From contig NC_033639.1 in the NCBI RefSeq assembly GCF_001540865.1, positions 3,186,188-3,250,187 of the forward strand: a DNA stretch of 64,000 bases, written 5' to 3'. This DNA comes from Ananas comosus. Taxonomy: Eukaryota; Streptophyta; Magnoliopsida; Poales; Bromeliaceae. The notes below the pieces were generated by a model. That model did no database searches, was not told the origin of the DNA, and worked only from the letters and a program-made list of their open reading frames with translations. Below, piece after piece: positions 55,550 to 64,000 of this stretch. Numbering within the stretch: the first letter of the stretch is position 1; each line of letters begins with the position of its first letter. The position numbers and the translations under genes are program-made.

Positions 55550-58500
55550 AGCGCGGCAAAAGCGGCAGAGCTGAGGTGGCTCAGCAGGACAGTGAAGAGC
55601 ATGGGATGATAGATTTCGAAGGGGACCTCTATTCACAGGCCGGCAGTTTCGAGGGGAGACCAGGTTTCACACGTAGCATCCGTGTGGACCATGGCGAGGG
55701 CAGTCCCCCGAGCGCCGTTTTCGTCGGAGAGCAAGGCCGCGGACACTTGGAGGACGGTGGATGCGTGGTCCCCAGTCAGGCGACGGCCCAGGGCAGTCCT
55801 TTTTATGAGCGCGAGAGCGGCGGGATCGGATCATGGATCGCGGCTCAGTGAGTTCAGAGGTGCAGCCGGAGGACTTTTGAGCGAGAACGTCGACATGAGA
55901 TTGTTGAGAAAGTGTTGATGCATGGAGAGTTTTCGAGAATTTGTGGAGAAGCGAGATAGCGTTTTGCTGCTAGTCACTCTGGGTGCAGAGGCTACGTTGT
56001 GGTTGGAATCGTCACAACCCAAACACCGATTATCGGGCAGATTACTGACAGGTTCAGAGGAGGCTATATCTGGCGCTATTTCGAACAAGGTCAAAGAGGA
56101 AGATGGAGCGAGGATTTGGCAGCTGCGCAGGGACGACGTCAGCTCTGGGACGTGTACAGAGAGGGAAGTTTCGGCTACTTCTGCTTCTGTACGTTTGTGA
56201 AGTGAAGTAGACAGGATAAGGCCCGCTTTTTTAGCGTGGATTGCGTTCTATTTTCGGTTGGTGCAGTTTCCAACTCTGACGATCGGGACTTGGGATAGAT
56301 GATTGTGGAGTATGGCGGCAAGACTTCGAGGAGCGACGCGGGGACCTTAGACAAGTGTAAGGAAAAAGGCTCAACGGTGAGGAGTGCGAGTAGCGGATCA
56401 TGGGCGCCGAGGATCCAAGGAGCAAGGAATCCGTCAGGAGGCGGCAGTCTACAGCGAGGAACGCGATCGTCGCTCAGGCTCCCGTGACTATTGTGTGGTT
56501 CCACCGTGACGAATGTTACGTAGCGGGCAGGTGCTTGTTGTTGCCAGGAGGGCCGAGTTCAGTTTTTATCGGATGCTAGAGAATCAGCGCCAGCGGCATC
56601 TTCCTGGCATCGTGCCCAGCTACAAGGTTCCCAGTAGGGGAGTCTCCTGAGATCACAGGAGGAGCGCAGTTCTAAGTCAGGGAGGGGTACGACGGCCTCG
56701 CAGAGAACGCATGTAGGTTAGCCAGACTTAAGGTGCCGGCCCCGGTAGCCAGAGAATGTTAGGTGCAGTATCTTTTACTTTATGGTATGAGTAGGCATTG
56801 TTGATGCCCGGTGCATGTTTCATTATATATCGGCTGTTTGCGAGTTGATGCATCCAGTTGTATCCTTATTGCATCGAGTGATTATTTGTTACGACCATTC
56901 TTTGGACATTCGGTAGAAGTGTTGCTGCAATTGCCTATTTCGGGTGGAGATTGGATCTGCTAGATTGTTAGGTTACATAAACTGGGAGTTTGATTTGTAT
57001 TGGGCAAATGGATTGGTTGATAATACAGACAATATCGATTGCAGAGCGAATCAACGTGTGACTTTTAGAGAGGAAGCTAGGCGGAGGTTGATGTACGAAG
57101 GATTCAGAGTTATGCTGTTTCGATAGTATGGCTACCTCGCGGATCTCGCATTGATTATAGTAGAGGCGCGGCCTATTGGTACTATTGTTGTGGGATGAGT
57201 GCGCCTGGATTGAGGATATACGCCGTAGTATGGAGTTGGGAGATTTAGCAGCGGAGTTCCAGGCATGCCCTGATAGGGAATTGTTTTAGTGATCTCGTTA
57301 GGGATAACTCTAATTCAAAGAACCTATTAGGATACAGTAGAATTGAAGAGATGAAGCACAGTTAAGGACCTTTTGACAGGTTATTGTGCGAGAGGTGTGG
57401 TCAATTGGCACGTTTTTTTGTGAATAAGAGATATGGATCACTCTCGTTGTGATGGATTATCGAGGAGTGAACTTATAACAGTTACTATCAGAACAAGTAT
57501 ATTACGAGATGGAAGATCTATTTTATATCAGGTTTTGTGTATATTCCAAGATTGACTTGCAGTCGGATATCACGTTGAAGATCAAGCCTAGGATGTGTCA
57601 AATGAATTTTTAGATACCCCTCATGGACATATGAGTTTTACCTTATGTCGTTGGGCTTACTAATGCCCCCCGGCAGTTTATGGATCTAATGAACCTGTTT
57701 CAAGCGTTGATTTAGAAGGTTTGGCGTGGGGTTCATCGCGACATTTTACGTCTATTCCCATGTGATGCGGATCTATGAAGAACATTGAGATGAGTACTTA
57801 AGTGCTTCGGGAAAAGAAGCTCTATACAGTTGAAAAGTGTGAGTTTTAGTTAGAGAGTTTGCGTTTAGGCATTTGTTTTAGGACTAGGGGGATAGCTGTG
57901 ATCAAGAAGATTGAAGTATAAGATTGGCAGAACGCCGAGGTGATCAGTACGGCTTCATTGGTTGGCATTGCTCAACGTACGGTCGTTGAGGATTTGCAAG
58001 TTATTACTCCTATGAGGTTCAGATAAAGCCGAACTAAGTTCATTTAGAATGACGCATGTGAAAGGCTTCCAAGAGTTGAAGAGAGTTGTTGACTAACGCC
58101 CCGATCTTACCTTGTGATTTGACAAGGGGGTATGTGATTTATATTGATGTTTATTTTAAATGGATTGGGCTGTGTTATTGATGAAGGACGGTGAATGATC
58201 GGTATGCTTCTTGCAAATTGGAAAGAATTATGAAAGAAACTATCCGCCATGATTGGCGTTGTCGAATGGCGTAGAGTGCTTTTGCTTTGAAAATATGACC
58301 ACTTATTTGTAACCGCATGCGATGGAATATATATACGGATAAAAGAGTTAAAGTACCTATTCACTTAGAAGGGTTGAATTGAGGCAGCAGATGTTGGAGT
58401 GTTCAGGATTATGATTTGACGTACTTTACACTCGGCAAGGTACGTACTGCAGATGCGCTAAAGTCGGAAATCGACGTAAATGCCGATACTTATGGTTATC

Positions 58501-58805
58501 AACGCGATGTCTGATCGAGCAGATGAAGCGTTGGAGTGGAGGGATGGTCCTTCACCTTTGAGAATGAAATGACTTAGGTGAACGCGTGAACCTAAATCTA
58601 ATAAAAGTTTAAAGAAGTAAGCTTCGACTCGGATTTGCAAAGATTCAACTAAGATGTTGATGTTGTTATTGTGAATTTCACTAGACAGTGATGGATGTTA
58701 TAGTTTGCGGAAGACTTGATGTAGGGAATTGAAGGCATTAATGATTGATTTCTTTAAGAGCACCGAGAGTCTTGCATAATACCGGAGGCACAGATGTACA
58801 GGATT
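55550..58805 (+). pseudogene. Indel-rich second copy of element F gag-pol
   Basis: Colinear with clean 42774-46258. It shows the same private stops, for example the TTTTTTAGCGTGGA stop (56229-56242), the GAGTTTTAG stop (57842) and the CACTTAGAAGG stop (58361), plus the same altered RT text. Sharing chance stop mutations means it derives from the same element copy and not from an independent insertion. The frames at 55576, 55922 and others are fragments of the gag shadow. Confidence 0.82.
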
Positions 58806-59590
58806 TGAAATTTTTTTTTTTGTGGCCCGGATGAAAAAGATTTGGTGAGTTTGTTCGACTAGATTTATAATTGCCAACAGAGTGAAGGCGAGCACGGTTC
58901 CCTCGGGAAGATTTGGCAGAAAAAACTACCGATTCAGTTGAAATGAAAAGTCACATGGTTGTGTGATGGATTGCTCGCAAGGGGGATGATGATATTTGGG
59001 TGATGTGGATAGATTGACGATATAGACATTTCATACTTCACACGATTGGACTGTATGTGAATGGACTCGACCAAGTTTATCTTGTATGAATTTTGGATTT
59101 CGGAGTACACTAATTCTGATAGTATCGGTAGTCGAGACCCATTTGTAATCTTTTTAGAGAGTTACAAGGAGTCTGGTACTGGATTGCATGATTCTAGCTG
59201 AATTTCACACGAGTGTAACGCGTCGAGCGTAATATACAGAATTCGAGGATATGCTTCGAGGTTGTCCCGAGATTGATTGACTTTACAAGAGGAGGCAGAT
59301 GGTCGCAAGTCGCAGTATCTAAGATGGGGGTGGCTGGGAGGACAGAGTGATTATAACATATTAGTTATAAGCAAGCATCAAGATGCACTTCGTAGGCTGT
59401 GATGCGGAAGTGTAATCTACTTATTGGATTGATGTGTGGCAAGATTGGCTTTATGCCCAGATGTGCTTAGAGTAGAAGATAAAGTTCGCATTACTTGAGA
59501 GACTGCTAGTTAGGCCGAGTAGGCAGAGGAGTTATACTGATCCACGGTCGACGGATTGGAGTTAGATTGGAGATTATTTTTCTTGAAAGT
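58806..59590 (+). pseudogene. Integrase core of element F, low quality only
   Basis: It continues past the point where the clean copy ends at the 25-N gap. Traces of the integrase finger and core remain (zinc-finger region at 58800-58900, TTTCACACGAGTG for the FHP motif near 59202). Catalytic residues cannot be judged because of indels. Quality recovers at about 59575. Confidence 0.65.
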
Positions 59591-59993
59591 CTCGCCGACT
59601 CGAGGGATTAGAAGGTTTGGAATCCGGGGTAAGCTGAGCCCCCGATACATTGGACCGTATGAGGTTTTGGAGCGTGTAGGCCCGGTAGCGTATAGACTTG
59701 CTCTACCGCCGAACCTATCGGGTGTACACAACGTTTTCCATGTATCGGTCCTTCGGAAGTACATCCATGATCCGGCTCACGTGTTGGATGCTACGCCTAT
59801 GGAGCTGTGGGATGATTTGAGCTTCGAGGAGCAACCGTTGAGGATTTTGGCTCGCAAGGTGAAAAGATTGCGGAACCGTGAGATTCCCTACGTGAAGGTG
59901 CTTTGGAGCAACCACGACGAGCGCGAGGCCACTTGGGAGCTGGAGAGCACACTGAGGGAGCGCTATCCCTATCTTTTTCAGATAGAGGCTTGA
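59556..59993 (+). pseudogene. Integrase C-terminal and chromodomain-like tail of element F
   Basis: A clean frame with [56 protein letters not shown] and the tail VKVLWSNHDEREATWELE, ending at TGA. It is the tail of pol of a Tekay/Del-like chromovirus, similar to 6255-6695 and to 13115-13560 on the minus strand. The first dozen residues still lie in noisy sequence, so the Met at 59556 is not a real start. Confidence 0.88.
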
Positions 59994-60030
59994 GGTACTT
60001 GTCATTTCGAGTTTCGCGGACGAAACTTCT

Positions 60031-60046
60031 TTTTAGGAGCGGTGAA
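60031..60046 (+). promoter_or_regulatory. Polypurine tract of element F
   Basis: TAGGAGCGGTGAA runs up to the TGTAACACAC start of the 3' LTR. It is less pure than the other tracts in this window. Confidence 0.7.
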
Positions 60047-62616
60047 TGTAACACACTTGACCTGTGCAAATTGCGAGGTTCGAGTGATGGGATGTGTTTC
60101 GAGCTTCTCCACATTTGGTGGAGGGTCGTAGAATGTTTTCCGACCTAAGAAGTTTGAAAACTTGAGTTTTGGTTGAGTCTTGAGAGTTTTTACTCTCGGG
60201 GACCGGTCCCTGAAAGGAGAGACCGATCCCCAGTGAGCAGTGTTGCGCAGCCGGCAAGGCAATCGGTCCCTGGCGGGCGAGACCGGTCCCCGAGTGCGTC
60301 TTCGCAGTGAGAGACCGGTCCCGCGCAGGGAAAGACCGGTTCCCGAACGTTGGTTTCTCGGGTTCGACACGAGAAACCGATCCCTTGCAGAGAGAGACCG
60401 GTCCCTCTGGATGAAAATTGCCCAGATCGGGCTGTTGCAATATTGGATTTTTGAGAGGCCTCTTGGGATTTTGTTACACTAGGTGGCTTATATGGCCACA
60501 CCACCCTCTCTCCTTCTCATTTCTCTCCTCACACCCCACACCCTTGTTAGAGAGAGAAGAAGAAAAAGAAGAAGGAGAAGAAGAAGATGAGGATCTAGCT
60601 TTGCCTCTCTTCCTCTTCCCACCTTGTTGGTGCTTGGAGCTTGGACTTGGAGCTTGCAAGAGAGAAGATCTTCAGCCTTGGAGCTTGGATTGGAGCTTCT
60701 TAGGAGGTTTGTTGCTCTTTTCCTTCCTCTAGACCTTGATTTGAGGATTTTTAGTAGATGAAACCCTAGAATGGGAAATCTAGGGTTTATTTGGGGCTTT
60801 TTGATTGGAGGCTTTTTGAGCTAATCTAATGAGATTAGAACCTTGGTTTAGGTTGCTTTGGAAGGATCCTAGCCTTCTTTTGGAGCTTGAGAGAGATTTT
60901 CCCACTCATTAGGTGAGTTTTAGCCCTTTTGCCTTGGTTGTTAATATTTGATCTTATAGTTGATTGTAATACTCGTGTATCTCTTCGCTCATTACTTTTA
61001 GGGTATCTTGAGACTCGTGGACAACTTCGTTCGGCGAATCGAGGCACTACGCGACGGTTCAGTGGGTTTGACCTAGCCACACAATGAGAAAATCTCATTT
61101 ATGATGTTTTGAGTATCGTTAATTGATAAAGCATGCATAATCATATTAGATATATTTATTATGAATTTTGGAATGCTTAACATGCATATGTTATGTATAG
61201 TAAATTCTTGGACCTCTATGTGGTAGGGTGCATGCATGTGAGACATAGCATTCTAGTTGGGACTTAGGACCATGATTCCTATTATGAAAATGAATATTGC
61301 TTTTATGCATTTTAACCATATGCCCAATTGTGACATTAGGGATTTTGGAAGCCTAGAGAGGCTTGGGGACTTAGACTATTTGAGAGTTTGGGCCAATGTC
61401 ATAAAGAGGCATCGGGCCCCGAGCTATGGTGAGCATTAGTATTAACGTCATAATTGGAACATAGAACATGAATTGAGCTTGATTAGTGGTGATGCTTAAG
61501 TGTCATAAAGAGGCACTAAGCAAGTGAGTGTTGAGCTATCACCTTGTGACATAGACCTAGACCGTTGGGTTACTAGTAGCTTTTACCATGTTTGAAACAT
61601 GAGGGTTGGATATTTGAGTCTCTGACTACGCTTGCTTGCCATTTGTGCTAATTCGCACATGCTTGTGAGGGTCGCTCCCTACAAGCCGGCACTCCGGAGT
61701 TAGCCTACGCGACCTATGTTCGCTCGTGCGGTATTGAGAAGCCTACGGGGTCAAGTGGGACAGACACATTCCAAGAGTATGAATGTTGGGCTACCACAGG
61801 CACTTAGGCGGCACAAGCTGGACTACCTTTGGTAGGTCCTTAATTGGAAATGGAAATCGACACAGTGTCGAGTGTATTATAATCACTACTAGATAGAGAG
61901 TAGTAGTTGGATTACTTGGACTTACTTCTAGCATAGTTTTGGACATTGGAGCATACATACATACATGTAGCATGCTAGGAGATGTTGCTATTGTATTCGT
62001 ATATACATTGTTGCCATGATAAAGCATGATCTTCATAACTTCATTCGGTAAACCGTGATATTTACTTGTGGCCATGTAGAGACATAATGGTTATGACAAA
62101 GTAAAGGTGCATCATATTAACATCGTGTTTAATCGCAGTGTGGTAATTTAGCATTTTACTTTTGCTTTTACAAATGCAATTTATTCCATTCTATTGCTCT
62201 TTTTGGCTTACCCTGTTCTTTTGGGGCCTAGTGGTGCATTGAGCTGAGGTCAGTAATTGTCAACTGGGAACTTTAAATTATAGTTCTCACGCCTTCTGTT
62301 TTATGTTTTCTTTCAGAGCCTTCCACGCCGGGAGAGGCTAGGGACCGTGGGAAGGGCGTTGCTTCGAGCTAGCTCTTCAGCGAGTGACGAGTGGATAGGT
62401 GGTCCTCCTCTCGATGTTTTTCTGTTGGAGAGGTTGAGAGCTATACCAGTGTACTAGAGACCACCCCTTTGTGTACTTTTTGGGAGATGTTATTGTACTA
62501 CTTTATGTTTTACTCTTATCGTTTTAGTATACCTCTTTTATCTTGTTATAGACTATAGATCTGTCAGTGCTTTGATACCTCTAGATGTAGATTACTCTTA
62601 TCGTTTTATTTTCCGC
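60047..62616 (+). repeat. 3' LTR of element F, end deleted
   Basis: Opens TGTAACACACTTGACC. It has the palindrome cluster (60198-60412), GAA-rich tract (60555-60592), a GC-rich hairpin (61665-61690, CTTGTGAGGGTCGC and CCCTACAAG), the hairpin module CAACTGGGAACTTTAAATTAT (62258-62290) and TTTCTTTCAG. It runs to TTTTCCGC at 62616 and then turns into inverted LTR F' text. About 95 terminal bases are missing. Confidence 0.88.
60198..60412. repeat. Palindrome cluster, 3' LTR of F
   Basis: GGGACCGGTCCC-type copies, including an exact one at 60199-60210, colinear with 42015-42235. Confidence 0.88.
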
Positions 62617-64000
62617 ACGAGCGAACATAGGTCGCATATGCTAACTCCGGAGTGCAGGCTTGTAGGGAGCGACCCTCACAAGCATGTGCGAATGAGCACA
62701 CATGGCAAGCAAGCATAGTCAAAGGCTCAAGTATCCAACCCTCATGTCTCAAACATGGCAATAGCTACTAGTAACCCAACGGTCTAGCTCTATGTCGCAA
62801 TGTGATATCCCAACACTCACTTGCTTAGTGCCTCTTTATGACACTTAAGCACCACAACTAATCAAGCCCAAATCATGTTCTATATTCTCATTTAAGACAT
62901 TAATACCAATGCTCACTAAGGTCGGAGCCCAATGCCTCTTTATGACATTGGCCCAAAATCTCAAATAGTCTAAGTCCCCAAGCCTCTCTAGGCTTCTAAA
63001 GTCTCTAATGTCACAATTGGGTATGAAGATTAAATGTATGAAAGTAATGTTCATTTTCATAATGGGAATCATGGTTCCAAGTCTCAACTAGAATGCTATA
63101 TCTCACATGCATGCACTCTACCACATAAAGGTTCAAAAATTTACTATACATTACATAGGCATGTTAAGCATTCTAAAATTCATAATAAATATATCTAACA
63201 TGATTATGCATGCTTTATCATTTAACGATACTCAAATCATCACAAATGAGATTTTCTCATTGTGTGGCTAGGTAAAACCCATCGAACCGTCGCGTAGTCC
63301 CTCGTTTCACCGAACGAAGTTATCCACGAGTCTTAAAATACCCTAAAAGTAATGAGCGAAGAGATACACGGACATTACGATCAACGATAAGATCAAACAT
63401 TAACCATCAAGGCAAAAGAGCTAAAATCTCACCTAGGGAGTAGAAAATCTTTCCCAAGCTCCAAAAGAGAGCTAAATCCCTTCCAATCTAACCCAAAGGA
63501 AGGTTCTAATCCAAGTAATCAAGCTCCAAAAGCCCTAGGTTCAAAATGCCCAAAATAAATCCTAAGTATCCATCCTAGGATTTCATCTCAAATCTAACAA
63601 CAAAACTCAAATCTAGAGGAAAAGATCTAGTCACTTACCTCTAAGAAGTTTCAAACCAAGCTCAAAGTCCTCAAACTTCAAGGATCTTCCCTCAACCAAG
63701 CATCAACCCAAGCTCCAATGGTGGGAAAAGCCTCCAACAACCAAAATGAAGCAAAAAGAGACATTTAATCTCAAAAAAATCCAAACAAATCAAGAAAATC
63801 ACAAAGGGAGGTGTGGAGGGCTTTCTCACCTTTCTCCTTGCAGGTGCCAAGCTCAGGGGATACTCCTAGGGCGTGGGGTATACATATAGAAGGCCACAAT
63901 TGCGAAAAATCCCTTGCAGTTCAAACTGCTCAAAAACTGCCACTGCGTACCGGTACACAGGCCCCCGTACCGATACACATCCCACGAAAATGCCAAACCC
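62613..64000 (-). repeat. LTR F', 5' part, runs off the window
   Basis: On the minus strand it is similar but not identical to 60047-61730 of LTR F (perhaps 10-15 percent different by eye). It includes the same leader wording and the same GC-rich hairpin (62665-62690). Together with 40948-41868 it makes one LTR into which element F inserted. No coding region is seen; the frame at 62845-63087 also appears in the matching position of LTR F (61257), so it is repeat wording. Confidence 0.82.
63942..63990. repeat. GTACCGGTAC palindromes, U3 of LTR F'
   Basis: GTACCGGTAC (63947-63956) and a GTACCGATAC variant 21 bases on, at the LTR position where LTR F has GGGACCGGTCCC. The cluster continues off the window. 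Confidence 0.7.

Larger units (their letters stand above)
41869..62616 (+). mobile_element. Element F, Ty3/gypsy retrotransposon (assembly disturbed)
   Basis: A 5' LTR begins at 41869 and a 3' LTR at 60047. Gag-pol is seen clean at 42774-46258 and the integrase tail at 59556-59993. The true element is about 10 kb shorter than this span, because 46284-59590 mostly repeats other parts. It lies within LTR F' (40948-41868 and 62613-64000). Its last 95 bases or so are deleted. Confidence 0.82.

Noticed and set aside
55576..57126. Independent second gypsy element in the noisy block
   Set aside because: It shares private stop codons with 42774-46258 and differs mainly by single-base indels, so it is the same copy.

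Overview
This is plant nuclear DNA made almost entirely of transposable elements. Most of it is Ty3/gypsy LTR retrotransposons. Their aspartic protease, reverse transcriptase (RT), RNase H, integrase (IN) and chromodomain-like tail are recognisable, the primer-binding sites match initiator Met-tRNA (TGGTATCAGAGC), and plant-specific families are present (FAR1-related/MULE, plant Ty1/copia, a Cassandra-type TRIM LTR carrying 5S rRNA-like sequence). A monocot with a repeat-rich genome is likely. The species cannot be fixed from the sequence; pineapple-like is a weak guess. No intact retroelement polyprotein survives. The only gene that may be a host gene is a FAR1-RELATED SEQUENCE (FRS)-like gene on the minus strand at 26.8-30.0 kb, and it carries a one-base frameshift.

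Layout. 1-9160: element A, a plus-strand Ty3/gypsy element with a partial 5' LTR, gag-pol and a complete 3' LTR. 9161-16912: one plus-strand LTR (family B) split by a nested minus-strand element D (10600-16315, TSD TTTGT). 16913-18775: minus-strand gypsy gag/protease remnant (element G), interrupted by a 460-bp chimeric mini-retroelement (17124-17583, TSD ATTGG). 18964-22790: LTR of element G, then a minus-strand non-autonomous element with a plant-transposon-protein ORF. 23860-25290: decayed minus-strand Ty1/copia pol. 25803-26247: broken GRF-type zinc-finger ORF. 26816-30000: FRS-like gene. 30135-32670: three foldback MITE copies with TA/GA microsatellites. 32675-38985: a foldback MITE split by two solo LTRs, each with a perfect 5-bp TSD. 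39489-40947: 3' end of a small-LTR gypsy chromovirus (minus strand) with a hAT-type MITE in it. 40948-41868 plus 62613-64000: the two halves of a minus-strand LTR (family F') split by element F (41869-62616).

An important warning concerns 46284 to about 59590. This stretch appears to be uncorrected, indel-rich sequence that repeats neighbouring clean sequence: first inverted (46284-50467), then direct (50502-59590). A loop at 50468-50501 resembles a degraded SMRTbell adapter. It shares the private stop codons of the clean copy at 42774-46258, so it is most likely the same molecule inserted by gap filling and not separate elements. About 10 kb of the window is probably duplicated by assembly.

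The order of events can be read from the nesting. Element G was hit by the mini-element and by LTR B; LTR B was then hit by elements D and A. The foldback MITE was hit by LTR B2, and the 14 bases left beside B2 were hit by LTR E. The small-LTR chromovirus was hit by the hAT MITE and by LTR F', and F' was then hit by element F.
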